From: Viridibacterium sp047600765
GTDB taxonomy: Bacteria > Pseudomonadota > Gammaproteobacteria > Burkholderiales > Rhodocyclaceae
Length of the DNA stretch: 64,000 bases
Reading direction: 5' to 3'
Assembly: GCA_047600765.1 (NCBI GenBank)
Contig: JASGKF010000001.1
Span: 248,001-312,000, forward strand
The position numbers and the translations under genes are program-made. The notes below the pieces were generated by a model. That model saw nothing but the letters and a program-made list of their open reading frames with translations, was not told where the DNA came from and did no database searches. Numbering within the stretch: the stretch's first letter is position 1; every line of letters begins with the position of its first letter. Of the stretch, positions 27,228 to 36,119 are shown one piece after another.

Positions 27228-29150
27228 TCAGGCTGCCAGGGCGAAGGATGACCTGTTTTCGAGCAGTAGCTGGGCCCGCGTGACATTGCGCTGGTCGCCC
27301 ATGCCACCCAGCAGCTCCTTCATGTCGAGGATCAGCACGATCTGGCCGTTGGATAGCGTTGACACGCCCGCCACGCCCTTGGGACGGAAGTCGTCCAGTG
27401 ACTTGATGACCGCATCTTCGCGCCCGGCGAAGCTGTCGATGGCGAGAATGAAGCTCTGCTCGGCCGTCTGCATGAGCACGCCGTACTCCGGCACACGATC
27501 TTGCGGCCAGCCCAGCAAACCGGCCAGGGTGACGATGGGCAGCACTTCGCCACGCACCACCATGGTGGCGCGGCCACCCAGCTCCTGCACCTCGGCAGCG
27601 TGGATCGGCAGGATCTCGCGCACCATCGACAGCGGCACGGCGAAGGGTTGCTCGTTGAGGCAGACCAGCAGCACCGGCAGGATAGCCAGCGTCAGCGGCA
27701 GGGAGATCACGAAAGTCGTGCCCTTGGTCTGCTCCGAGCGGATATCGATCGTGCCGTTGAGCTTCTGGATGTTGGTACGCACCACGTCCATGCCCACACC
27801 ACGGCCCGACACGTCGGAGATCTGCGCCGCCGTCGAGAAGCCCGGCAGGAAGATCAGGTTGAAGCTCTGGCGCTCGTCCATCGTGTTGGCTTCCTCATCG
27901 GTGATGAGGCCCTTCTCGACAGCCTTGGCACGCAGCTTCTCGGCATTCATGCCGCGTCCATCATCGGCCACGAGGATCAGGATGTGGTCACCCTCCTGAC
28001 GGGCTTCGAGGCGCACGATGGACTTCTCGGGCTTGCCTGCCGAAGCGCGATCCTGCGTGGATTCGACGCCGTGGTCGACCGCGTTACGGATGAGGTGGAT
28101 GATGGGATCGGACAAGTCCTCGATCATGGTCTTGTCGATTTCAGTCTCTTCGCCGCTCAGCACCATCTCGACATCCTTGCCCAGCGAGCGTGCAAGGTCA
28201 CGGGCAATGCGCGGATATTTCTGGAACAGACGGCCGATCGGCTGCATACGCGTCTTCATGACAGCGTTCTGCAGATCGGAGACCAGCAGGTCAAGCTGGC
28301 TCACGGCCACGTCCAGCGCGTGCAGCGTATCGGTATCCGACTTGCCGTTGAGGATGTCGCTACGCAGCGCGTTGAGGCGGTTCTTGGTCAGGCCGATTTC
28401 GCCCGAGAGGTTAAGCACCTGGTCGAGCCGCGCGGTATCGACACGGATCGAGTTGTCGCGCACTTTCTCGCTGTCGCGACGGCCTCCGGGTGGGCCCTGA
28501 TAACCGGGCTTGTCGGTCTCGCGACGGCCAACGGCCGCCTTGATGATCTGGTCGGCGGCCGAATCTGTCAGACCGCCATCGGCGGCGACGACAGGCTCAG
28601 CTGCTGCAGCGGGAGCCGGTGCTCCCGTCACGGCTGCATAAAGTCCATTCCAGTCCAGGTCTGACGAAGCGGCAGCCGGGCTGGCCGCGGCAACCGGCGC
28701 AGCCGGTGCCGCAACAGCAGCCACGGGGGCCGGAGCACTGGCCTTGCCAGCCTTGAGCTCGCCAGCGATGGCGAGACGCAGCGAACTGATCAAACCAGGG
28801 TCAGCGGGCTTGGGCTGCATGCCACGCTCGAGTTCGCCGAACATTGTGCGCACCGATGAGGTCGCCAGCAGGATCGCGTCGAGCACCTCCGGCGTCACGG
28901 TCAGCTGACCATTGCGCAGCAGGTCGAACAGGTTTTCAGTCAGGTGACACAACGTGACCATCTCGGTCGCGTTGAGAAAGCCTGCTCCGCCCTTGATCGT
29001 GTGGAAGCCGCGGAAGATCTCGTTGAGTAGCGCCCTGTCATGCGGCGTGCGTTCGAGGTCGACCAGCTTGTTGTTGACACCGGACAACAGGTCTCCTGCT
29101 TCGACCAGAAAGTCCTGCAGCAGGTCTTCCATCCCGGAAAAATCACTCAT
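27228..29150 (-). CDS. cheA: Chemotaxis histidine kinase CheA
   Basis: The 640-residue kinase has an N-terminal HPt domain with phospho-His50 (FHTIKGGAGF), an Ala/Pro-rich linker (about 140-205), the dimerisation domain, an ATPase (HLIRNAVDHGVE, DDGRGM, GRGVGMDVV) and a C-terminal CheW-like domain. The P2 CheY-binding domain appears to be reduced to the linker region. It phosphorylates CheY and CheB in response to receptors. Start ATG 29150 follows AGCACAAG. It is the last gene of the unit and is followed by a terminator. Confidence 0.97.
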   Translation of the reverse strand: MSDFSGMEDLLQDFLVEAGDLLSGVNNKLVDLERTPHDRALLNEIFRGFHTIKGGAGFLNATEMVTLCHLTENLFDLLRNGQLTVTPEVLDAILLATSSVRTMFGELERGMQPKPADPGLISSLRLAIAGELKAGKASAPAPVAAVAAPAAPVAAASPAAASSDLDWNGLYAAVTGAPAPAAAAEPVVAADGGLTDSAADQIIKAAVGRRETDKPGYQGPPGGRRDSEKVRDNSIRVDTARLDQVLNLSGEIGLTKNRLNALRSDILNGKSDTDTLHALDVAVSQLDLLVSDLQNAVMKTRMQPIGRLFQKYPRIARDLARSLGKDVEMVLSGEETEIDKTMIEDLSDPIIHLIRNAVDHGVESTQDRASAGKPEKSIVRLEARQEGDHILILVADDGRGMNAEKLRAKAVEKGLITDEEANTMDERQSFNLIFLPGFSTAAQISDVSGRGVGMDVVRTNIQKLNGTIDIRSEQTKGTTFVISLPLTLAILPVLLVCLNEQPFAVPLSMVREILPIHAAEVQELGGRATMVVRGEVLPIVTLAGLLGWPQDRVPEYGVLMQTAEQSFILAIDSFAGREDAVIKSLDDFRPKGVAGVSTLSNGQIVLILDMKELLGGMGDQRNVTRAQLLLENRSSFALAA

Positions 29151-29185
29151 CTTGTGCTCCCGTTCTTCTTTCGGTCAGGTCTGGG

Positions 29186-30118
29186 TCAGAAACCAAGGCT
29201 TTCGAGCAGGTCATCGACCTGTTCCTGCCCTGTCACCACGTCGGTGCGTCCCTCGGCATTGATCACCGGGCCATTGAGCAGGCCTTCGTGTTCAGGTGTG
29301 CGCTTGTTTTCCGGCACGAACTCGATCAGCGCCTTGAGCAGCTCGGCTTCCAGCGTGGCCGCCATGTTGACGATCTTCTTGATCACCTGACCGGTCAGAT
29401 CCTGGAAGTCCTGCGCCATGATGATTTCCATCAGCTGCGCATTGACGAGCTTGCTGTCCTGCGCCGTCTGCCCGATGAACTCGCGGGTCTCAGCCGCGAG
29501 CTGCTTGAACTCATCCACGGAAAGTTGCTTGGCATACAGCATTTCCCAGCGCTTGTTGAGCGCCGTGGCATGTGCTTCCACCTTGTCCTGCACGGGCTTG
29601 GCCACGTCGGTGGCGTTGAGCACACGGCTGGCCGCCTGCTCGGTCATCTGCGAGATGTAGGACAGGCGCTGGCGGGCATCCGGCAGCTTCTGCGCCGTCT
29701 CGGAGATCATCCGGTCGTAGCCCAGTTCGCGAATCGTGTCGTGCAGCAGACGCGTCATCTGGCCGATGCGGTTGAATGCCTTGTCCTGCCTGACTTCGTC
29801 ATCCACGACAGCAGCATTGTCCCCGCCATCACTGGGTGCGGCCTTGCTCGACACCTGGTCGAACAGCGCCTCGAGTTCGTCAGAATCTCCCGCGTCATCC
29901 GTCTTCACCGCGGCTGCGGCTGGCGCGGCTGCAACAGGCTTGGCCTGCGTGCCGGCAACGGAATCGAACAGATCCTGCAATTCATCGTTATCACCAGCGC
30001 CATCTGCCGAGGCCACTACCTCGAGCTGCGGCTTGCCGGAATTTTCCGTAATCGAGTCGAACAACGCCTGCAGATCAGTGTTGTCGCCCGCTTCATCTGT
30101 AGTGAGCCTCTTGGCCAT
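29186..30118 (-). CDS. cheZ: Protein phosphatase CheZ with N-terminal repeat extension
   Basis: The protein dephosphorylates CheY-P. The CheZ core has MAQDFQDLTGQVIKKIV, containing the catalytic Gln region, and the C-terminal CheY-binding peptide QEQVDDLLESLGF. At 310 residues it is about 90 longer than E. coli CheZ. The extra N-terminus holds three copies of an acidic module, (D)xAGDxxxLxxLFDxV at residues 8-23, 39-54 and 74-89, separated by Ala/Pro-rich linkers. The modules resemble the C-terminal CheY-binding peptide. It lies between cheY and cheA. Confidence 0.93.
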   Translation of the reverse strand: MAKRLTTDEAGDNTDLQALFDSITENSGKPQLEVVASADGAGDNDELQDLFDSVAGTQAKPVAAAPAAAAVKTDDAGDSDELEALFDQVSSKAAPSDGGDNAAVVDDEVRQDKAFNRIGQMTRLLHDTIRELGYDRMISETAQKLPDARQRLSYISQMTEQAASRVLNATDVAKPVQDKVEAHATALNKRWEMLYAKQLSVDEFKQLAAETREFIGQTAQDSKLVNAQLMEIIMAQDFQDLTGQVIKKIVNMAATLEAELLKALIEFVPENKRTPEHEGLLNGPVINAEGRTDVVTGQEQVDDLLESLGF

Positions 30119-30163
30119 GGCTACGCTCCTTGTTTTCTTTTCAGGTTCGTTGGCATGCCAGGA

Positions 30164-30565
30164 TCAGGCCGCAGCCTTCTTGTCGAGCTTCTCGAAAATC
30201 TTGCCGAGCTTCTCTGACAGCGTCGCGGCCGTGAAAGGCTTGACGATGTAGCCCGAAGCGCCCGCCTGGGCCGCCTCGATGATGTTTTCCTTCTTCGCCT
30301 CGGCAGTGATCATCAGCACCGGCAGATGCTGCAGCTGCGAGTTGGCGCGGATGTTCTTGAGTAGCTCGATGCCCGTCATGTTGGGCATGTTCCAGTCCGT
30401 CACCACGAACTCGAAGCCGCCTGCAGCCAGCTTCTGCATGGCTACGACACCATCTTCCGCCTCATCGACGTTGGTGTAGCCAAGCTCCTTGAGCAGGTTG
30501 CGGACGATACGGCGCATCGTGGAAAAGTCATCGACGACAAGAAACTTCATTTTGGGATCCGACAT
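30164..30565 (-). CDS. cheY: Chemotaxis response regulator CheY
   Basis: A single-domain receiver of 133 residues with acidic pair D12/D13, phospho-acceptor D57 (VVTDWNMP), Thr in MITAEAKKENI and Lys in IVKPF. Phosphorylated CheY binds the flagellar switch. ATG 30565 follows GGAGAA, so the longer open frame is rejected. It is followed after 45 bases by cheZ. Confidence 0.97.
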   Translation of the reverse strand: MSDPKMKFLVVDDFSTMRRIVRNLLKELGYTNVDEAEDGVVAMQKLAAGGFEFVVTDWNMPNMTGIELLKNIRANSQLQHLPVLMITAEAKKENIIEAAQAGASGYIVKPFTAATLSEKLGKIFEKLDKKAAA

Positions 30566-30578
30566 GACTGTTCTCCGG

Positions 30579-31523
30579 TTAGTCGCGGTTACGAAGGAGG
30601 TAGGGGCGCAGGGTGTCCGACAGGATGTCGGCATCGAATTTGGCAACGTAGGCATCCACGCCTACGGATTTCCCCATCGAGCGGTTGGCTTCGGAGGAAA
30701 GCGAGGAATGCATGACAACCGGGATGCCATCGAAGCGCGGGTCATTCTTGATGTTGCGCGTCAGCACATAGCCATCCATTTCGGGCATCTCGGCATCGAC
30801 GAGGATCATCGTGAGCTCGTCAGCGAGATGACGCTTCTGCTGGTGCGCGTGATTGGCCATGCCTTCCAGGCGCGTCCAGGCTTCCAGTCCGTTCATGGCG
30901 TGCTTGTGATAAACGCCCAGCTTGTCGAGCACTTCGGCAATCTTCTTGCGTGCCACGGCCGAGTCATCGACGAAGAACACGTTGATGTCACGCGTCTTGT
31001 CGATTGGCTGGATGGCACCGATCGGCGCTTCGCCGAAGGTCTGTGCGAGGATGGTCTCGACATCGAGGATGGAGACCAGCTTGCCATCGGGCAGATCCGT
31101 GATCGCGGTGATGAAGGAGTTGGCACCGGCCTGCACGTTGTCGGGCTGACGCACCTTGTCCCAGTTGACACGGATGATGCGATCGACCTCGTGCACCAGG
31201 AAGCCCAGCGTGCGCTTGCTGTACTCGGTGACCATCATCGAACCACCCAGCGGCTCGCCCGGTTTGGCGATGCCGATGACCTTGGCCAGCGACAGCACGG
31301 GAATCACGTTGCCGCGCAGGGAGATGAGGCCTTCTACGCCATGCGGCATGTTGGGCGAGCGGGTCACGAAAGGTGCCTTCGACACCTCGCGAACCTTGAA
31401 GACGTTGATCCCGAAGATCTCGCTCGAGCCGAGCGAGAAGAGCAGGATCTCCATGCGGTTGGAGCCCACCAGTTTGGTGCGGGCATCTACCGCTTCGAGC
31501 AGATTGTTGTCAGCGCGTTCCAT
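30579..31523 (-). CDS. cheV: Chemotaxis coupling protein CheV (copy 2)
   Basis: The 314-residue protein has an N-terminal CheW-like domain (INVFKVREV, GLISLRGNVIPVLSLAKVIG) and a C-terminal receiver with VDAEMPEMDGYVL and FVDDSAVARKK. It couples receptors to CheA and adapts the array by phosphorylation of the receiver. The product of the gene just upstream is a second CheV. Only 13 bases separate it from cheY. It ends RNRD rather than in an extended tail. Confidence 0.93.
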   Translation of the reverse strand: MERADNNLLEAVDARTKLVGSNRMEILLFSLGSSEIFGINVFKVREVSKAPFVTRSPNMPHGVEGLISLRGNVIPVLSLAKVIGIAKPGEPLGGSMMVTEYSKRTLGFLVHEVDRIIRVNWDKVRQPDNVQAGANSFITAITDLPDGKLVSILDVETILAQTFGEAPIGAIQPIDKTRDINVFFVDDSAVARKKIAEVLDKLGVYHKHAMNGLEAWTRLEGMANHAHQQKRHLADELTMILVDAEMPEMDGYVLTRNIKNDPRFDGIPVVMHSSLSSEANRSMGKSVGVDAYVAKFDADILSDTLRPYLLRNRD

Positions 31524-31549
31524 GCGTTCCTCTCGAATCGGATAGCCGC

Positions 31550-32518
31550 TCAGGCAGCCAGGTTGACACTATCGGGGGCGAGCATGCGGCGAATGGCATC
31601 AGCCAGCCGATGCGGCTCGAACTTGGGTACGTAATCGTCCACACCGACGGACTTGCCGAGGGTCTGGTTCGACATCGAGGACAGTGACGAATGCATCAGC
31701 ACGGGCACACCATCGAAGCGGGCGTCGGACTTGATCTTCTTGGTCAGGATGTAGCCATCCATCTCGGGCATCTCGACGTCGGTTAGGACGAGGTGCACCA
31801 GCTCCCAGACCTTGCGACCGGTCGTTTCAGCATGGTTGGCCATGCGCTCCAGCTCGTCCCAGGCGGCTCGGCCATTGACGGCGGCTACGCCACGCACGCC
31901 CAACGAAGCCAGGGTGCGCTCGATCTGGCGACGCGCCACCGAAGAATCGTCGGCGTAGAAAACAGTGAAGTCGCGGTTGAGCGGCGTGATGTCGCGATAG
32001 ACCGACTCTTCGTCGTAGCCCGAGGTCTCGGACAACACCTTCTCGACGTCGAGCATCATGATCAGCTTGTCGGGTTCGACTTCGGTCACCGCCGTGACCA
32101 GACCGCCCATGCGGTTCGTCAGCATGTCGGGCGGCACACGCATCTGCGACCAGTCCAGACGCAGGATGGTGTCCACGCCTTCGACGAGGAAGCCCTGCGT
32201 ATGGCCGTTGTATTCGGTGACGATCATGATCTCGCGCTTGGCTTCCTGCGTGACACCGCAGTACTTCGAGAGATCGACCACGGGAACGAGCTGACCGCGC
32301 AGCGAGACCATGCCTTCGACGCCGGCCGGCATGTCGGGCGCAGCCGTGATGGGGGGCGTCTTCATGACTTCGCGCACCTTGAAGACGTTGATGCCGAAGC
32401 TCTCTCGACGCCCGGTACGGGAGTCCAGACCCAGCGTGAACAGCAGGATCTCCAGCTTGTTCGTCCCGGCCAGGCGGGTTCTCGCATCAATGTTCTTCAA
32501 CAGCTCTGACATGGTCAT
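31550..32518 (-). CDS. cheV: Chemotaxis coupling protein CheV (copy 1)
   Basis: A 322-residue CheV with the same CheW-plus-receiver layout as its neighbour, INVFKVREVMKTPPITAAPDMP and LTDVEMPEMDGYIL being the key sequences. The receiver retains the acidic residues YADDSSVARRQ. The two copies are clearly paralogous but diverged, which suggests different receptor partners. It is the first gene after the C-terminal-sensor mcp, with a weak sigma-28-like promoter in the 245-bp gap. Confidence 0.93.
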   Translation of the reverse strand: MTMSELLKNIDARTRLAGTNKLEILLFTLGLDSRTGRRESFGINVFKVREVMKTPPITAAPDMPAGVEGMVSLRGQLVPVVDLSKYCGVTQEAKREIMIVTEYNGHTQGFLVEGVDTILRLDWSQMRVPPDMLTNRMGGLVTAVTEVEPDKLIMMLDVEKVLSETSGYDEESVYRDITPLNRDFTVFYADDSSVARRQIERTLASLGVRGVAAVNGRAAWDELERMANHAETTGRKVWELVHLVLTDVEMPEMDGYILTKKIKSDARFDGVPVLMHSSLSSMSNQTLGKSVGVDDYVPKFEPHRLADAIRRMLAPDSVNLAA

Positions 32519-32555
32519 CTCCGGTGTGTGTCGTGCCCGGTGTCAGCGAGACTCT

Positions 32556-32583
32556 TTGAATCGCGCCAACCCAAGAGGCTTTA
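32556..32583 (-). promoter_or_regulatory. Weak sigma-28-like promoter upstream of cheV
   Basis: On the minus strand TAAAG is followed after about 13-14 bases by CGATTC, a partial match to the sigma-28 -10 element GCCGATAA. It lies about 40 bases upstream of the cheV start. The match is limited to TAAAG and the CGAT core. The remaining part of the gap to the mcp holds nothing else that I can identify. Confidence 0.3.
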
Positions 32584-32763
32584 CGGCTCCCGAATCACAA
32601 ACTTGAACCCCTGATCACTTGTGCCGGTGCGGCTTTCGTGACGAAACGTGTCTGCCCATGACCGGCCAACCGGAGGCATGGCGGAGAGCCAGTCCGGATG
32701 CGGTTTGGCAACGAAAACGGGAGGCTGGCAGCCCCACCTCGGGGGCCTCGCGAGCCCGGCGAT

Positions 32764-34437
32764 TCAGGCGCGGAAACCGATGCGAAAACCGCCCCAGTGA
32801 CGCCCCTGAACGTAGATCGGCGCAGAGATGTCGTGCAGGACTTCACCGGTATCACGCCGGTAGGTCTGCACGAGATAGGCCTGCTCGTGCGCCCCGCAAC
32901 GGCGCCCGACCGGGTCCTCGAAGATGCGCTTGGTTCTGTTGTGCACGATGTTGACCGCCGGATCGCCCGTCAGCGGCTTGGTGTAGCGGCGGTTATGGGT
33001 CGGGAAATAGCCCCGGCGGTCCACTGCGCCGGCATAGACACACTGGGCATGCCGCTCCAGCACCGGCTCCTGGATGGCCGGCAGGATCTCGTCGGTCAGG
33101 CTGTCGAAGCGGGTGTTGTACTTCTGCGGCTGGGTACCGGGAATGGGGATGTAGTTCTCGTCGAACAGGTCTTCGAGCCTGATGCGACCGCTCACAACGG
33201 CCTGGTCCAGCGCCGCCGACACCGCCCTGGCCGCCGCCACCACAATCTCGGGCATGGCCGCATGGATGCGCGTGGCGTCCTCGCCCTGCGTCCCCAGCTT
33301 GAAGACGTTGGCCACCTCCAGCATGTTGGCCGCCTGCTGCCGCAACTGGCCGGCACGCTGCTGCGCCTGCCCGGCAAGGCTCTGGTTGCTCTCCGCGCCA
33401 GCAATCGTCTCGTCGATCAAGGCATTCAACTGCTGCGCCTCCCTGCCCCGCTCATCCAGCGCTGTCACCACGCTGTTCACGCAATCCTGCGTCTCGCGAG
33501 CCCCGGTTTCGATGTGCGCCAGGTGCTCGGCGATTTCATGCACCAGGCGGGCGCCCTGCGCCGCTTCGTCCTTGCCACCCGCGATGGCCTCCATGACCGT
33601 GCGGCTTTCCTGCCGAATGGTCTGGATCACGCCTCCGATCTCGCTGGTGACCCGCGTCGTTCGTTCAGCGAGGCCACGCACTTCGTCGGCCACCACGGCA
33701 AAGCCACGTCCCTGCTCGCCAGCCCGCGCCGCCTCGATGGCAGCATTCAGCGCCAGCATGTTGGTCTGGTCCGCGATGGCCTGGATCTCCTCGACCGACG
33801 CGATGACCCGCCGCACATGGGCATCCAGCCCCGTCATCATGGCCGCTGAAACCTCGGCCTGCTTGGCCAGGCCTTCCATCTGGCTGACACTCTGGCGCAC
33901 CGCATCGCGCCCCTCACTGGACAGTGCAGCGGCATTGCGCGCGATATCAGCCGCCGTGCGCACCTGCTCCTGCATGTGCAGCACTTCGTCTCCCATGCGG
34001 TGGATGGACTGGGCTGTCTGCATGGCCTGCTCGCGCTGCTTTGCCGAACTCGCCATGATCGCGTCAGCCCCTTCGAGCACGGCCTTGGCGCGTGCGTCGA
34101 GCTGGTTGGCATCCGCCACGGCCTTGCCGAATGCGCTCTGCATTGATCCCAGCAAGGTATTGAGCGCCGTGCCCAGTCGCCCGGCTGCGTCCTGACCTTC
34201 AGGCACACGCCGCGACAGATCGCCGTCGCGATGGACTGCCTGCAATTGCCCCAGCGCCTGCAATGACCCGGCCGCCGCACGCCCGCTGACCCAGCGCAAG
34301 GCCATGAAAACAGCGGCAGCAGTGCCCAGGCCCGCTACCAGCAAACCAGGCCAGCCCGTCCCGATCAGCGCCAGACTGGCAGCGCACCACAGTGCGGCCA
34401 GACAGCCCAGCAGCAATGACAGTCCCGTTGTGCCCAT
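32764..34437 (-). CDS. Methyl-accepting chemotaxis protein with C-terminal sensor domain
   Basis: The 557-residue receptor has a short N-terminal membrane hairpin (residues 5-50), no large periplasmic domain, then an MCP signalling domain with the hairpin tip EIQAIADQTNMLALNAAIEAARAGEQG-type sequence near 215-245. After the signalling domain a further 170 residues form a separate domain, residues 390-557, with DLFDENYIPIPGTQPQKYN and HNRTKRIFEDPVG. It looks like a Cache/PAS-type ligand-binding fold placed in the cytoplasm. The gene has its own sigma-28-like promoter. Confidence 0.88.
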   Translation of the reverse strand: MGTTGLSLLLGCLAALWCAASLALIGTGWPGLLVAGLGTAAAVFMALRWVSGRAAAGSLQALGQLQAVHRDGDLSRRVPEGQDAAGRLGTALNTLLGSMQSAFGKAVADANQLDARAKAVLEGADAIMASSAKQREQAMQTAQSIHRMGDEVLHMQEQVRTAADIARNAAALSSEGRDAVRQSVSQMEGLAKQAEVSAAMMTGLDAHVRRVIASVEEIQAIADQTNMLALNAAIEAARAGEQGRGFAVVADEVRGLAERTTRVTSEIGGVIQTIRQESRTVMEAIAGGKDEAAQGARLVHEIAEHLAHIETGARETQDCVNSVVTALDERGREAQQLNALIDETIAGAESNQSLAGQAQQRAGQLRQQAANMLEVANVFKLGTQGEDATRIHAAMPEIVVAAARAVSAALDQAVVSGRIRLEDLFDENYIPIPGTQPQKYNTRFDSLTDEILPAIQEPVLERHAQCVYAGAVDRRGYFPTHNRRYTKPLTGDPAVNIVHNRTKRIFEDPVGRRCGAHEQAYLVQTYRRDTGEVLHDISAPIYVQGRHWGGFRIGFRA

Positions 34438-34494
34438 GCCTCCTCCTTGTCCGATCGCCCACCGCCTGCAGCGGGAATGGCGCCCACCCGGGTG

Positions 34495-34522
34495 TTATCG
34501 GAATCATGGAATGGCGACTTGA
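34495..34522 (-). promoter_or_regulatory. Sigma-28-type promoter of the C-terminal-sensor mcp
   Basis: On the minus strand TCAAGTCG, a 12-base spacer and TCCGATAA match the flagellar sigma-28 consensus (TCAAG-N15-GCCGATAA form) in nearly all positions. Its 3' end is 58 bases upstream of the mcp start at 34437. It points to FliA-dependent transcription of the mcp-cheV-cheV-cheY-cheZ-cheA unit. Confidence 0.65.
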
Positions 34523-34596
34523 ATGCGCCTGCAGGAGCCAGAAAATACAAAGGGTTGCGGCAAGCCTTGCGGCTCACGGCAACCCCGGGGGCATAC

Positions 34597-34619
34597 CAGC
34601 CGGCGACAATCGCCGGCTG
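34597..34619. terminator. Perfect hairpin after the STAS gene
   Basis: CAGCCGGCGA-CAA-TCGCCGGCTG is a perfect 10-bp stem starting 7 bases after the stop of the STAS gene on the minus strand. There is no T-tract, but the position at the end of the first chemotaxis unit suggests a 3'-end structure. Confidence 0.5.
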
Positions 34620-34625
34620 CTGAAA

Positions 34626-34931
34626 TCAGTTGATCGAGAACAGCTTCGAGAAATTGGCGATATCCAGCACCTGGCGAACGCTGCCGCTCACACCGACCAG
34701 CGACACGTCACGACTGGCCGCCTTGGCCTTGTCACGCAGCATCAGGAGCATGCCCAGCGCCGAACTGTCGAGGTAGGACACCTCGGCCATGTCGACCTTC
34801 ACTGCACGGGCCCCCGATTGTTGCAGGAGCTTCTCGACGGCTTCGCGGAATTCGCGATGCGCCTTGAAATCGAAGCGGCCCACGAGACGCAGGGTCGCCG
34901 CGCTGTCGCTCACTGTCACACTCGTATCCAT
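34626..34931 (-). CDS. STAS-domain protein (anti-sigma factor antagonist type)
   Basis: A 101-residue single STAS domain with LRLVGRFDFKAHREFR and the phospho-acceptor segment SYLDSSALGMLLMLRD. It resembles SpoIIAA/RsbV-type antagonists and the STAS proteins found in chemotaxis and surface-signalling operons. Start ATG 34931 is preceded by GGAGG at 6 bases spacing. It is the last gene of the cheW...cheB unit. The partner anti-sigma or kinase is not visible. Confidence 0.88.
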   Translation of the reverse strand: MDTSVTVSDSAATLRLVGRFDFKAHREFREAVEKLLQQSGARAVKVDMAEVSYLDSSALGMLLMLRDKAKAASRDVSLVGVSGSVRQVLDIANFSKLFSIN

Positions 34932-35013
34932 GCACAACCTCCGTTTGCTTCTGTAAACCCGGTTAACGTCATTTGTCTAGCGGCCTTGAGGCAAACCTGA
35001 CCGCGCTGCGAAG

Positions 35014-36099
35014 TCAGCGCATGTTACGCAACTTTTCAGTCAGCAGGCCCGGAATGTCCTTCAGGGACGCCACTTCGCTGGCTCCGCCAATCATCGCAGC
35101 CTCGCGCGGCATGCCCCACACCACCGAGCTTTTCTCGTCCTGGGCAACCGTCCAGGCGCCAGCCTTCTTCATGGCAAGCATACCTTGTGCCCCATCCTTT
35201 CCCATACCGGTCAATAACACCCCCAAAGCCCTGCTTCCCAACAATTCAGCGGCCGAATTGAACAGGACATCCACCGATGGGCGATGCCGGTTGACCGGAT
35301 TCGCGTCCGACAGCCCGCAGACAAATCCGCCCCCCGCCGCCTTGCGCAGGTACAGATGCGAATGTCCCGGTGCCAGATAGGCCACACCGGGGCGGATGCG
35401 CTCGCCATCCTCCGCCTCCTTGACCGCCAGTTTCGAGACCGAATCGAGGCGTTTGGCGAATGAAGCGGTAAACATCTCGGGCATGTGCTGCACGATCAGG
35501 ATGGGTGGCATTTCGGCCGGCAAGGGTGACAGCACCTCCTTGATCGCCTCGGTGCCTCCGGTCGATGCACCGATCATGATGAAGCGGTCGGACAGCGCCC
35601 GCGCGCTCAAGGCTGCTGCGGGTGATGCGGGCTGACTGGTCGCTGCACTCTGTTGTCTGGCACTCACGTTGGCAGATCCGTAGGTAGTGGCGATGCTCCG
35701 GCGCGCCTGCCAGGCGCCGCGGATCTTTTCGCAGATCTCGTCGGCGGATGCCTGGATGCCGGTAGCCGTCATGCCTTTGGGCTTCGAAATGAAGTCCACG
35801 GCACCCAGCTCCAGTGCCTTGAGGGTGACTTCAGAACCACGCGCCGTCAGGCTGGAGATCATCACCACCGGCATCGGCCGCAGGCGCATCACCTTGTCCA
35901 GGAAATCCAGGCCGTCCATGCCGGGCATCTCCACGTCGAGGGTCATGACGTCAGGATTGAGTGCCTTGATGTCCTCGCGCGCCTGCGATGCACTGGCCGA
36001 CGCCCCCACGACCTGCAGGTCGGGCGCGCTGTTGATGATCTCGCTGAGTACCGCCCGCATCAGGGCCGAATCATCGACGACAAGCACCTTGATCTTCAT
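35014..36099 (-). CDS. cheB: Chemotaxis methylesterase/deamidase CheB
   Basis: A 361-residue enzyme that demethylates receptor glutamates. The N-terminal receiver has VDDSALMRAV and the phospho-acceptor in TLDVEMPGMDGLDF. The C-terminal methylesterase has the catalytic Ser in MIGASTGGTEAI, the His in VQHMPEMFTASFA and the Asp in LLTGMGKDGAQGM. It is 20 bases from the cheD stop, in the order cheR-cheD-cheB. Confidence 0.97.
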   Translation of the reverse strand: MKIKVLVVDDSALMRAVLSEIINSAPDLQVVGASASASQAREDIKALNPDVMTLDVEMPGMDGLDFLDKVMRLRPMPVVMISSLTARGSEVTLKALELGAVDFISKPKGMTATGIQASADEICEKIRGAWQARRSIATTYGSANVSARQQSAATSQPASPAAALSARALSDRFIMIGASTGGTEAIKEVLSPLPAEMPPILIVQHMPEMFTASFAKRLDSVSKLAVKEAEDGERIRPGVAYLAPGHSHLYLRKAAGGGFVCGLSDANPVNRHRPSVDVLFNSAAELLGSRALGVLLTGMGKDGAQGMLAMKKAGAWTVAQDEKSSVVWGMPREAAMIGGASEVASLKDIPGLLTEKLRNMR

Positions 36100-36119
36100 G
36101 CCATCTCCTCCCGTGCCAC

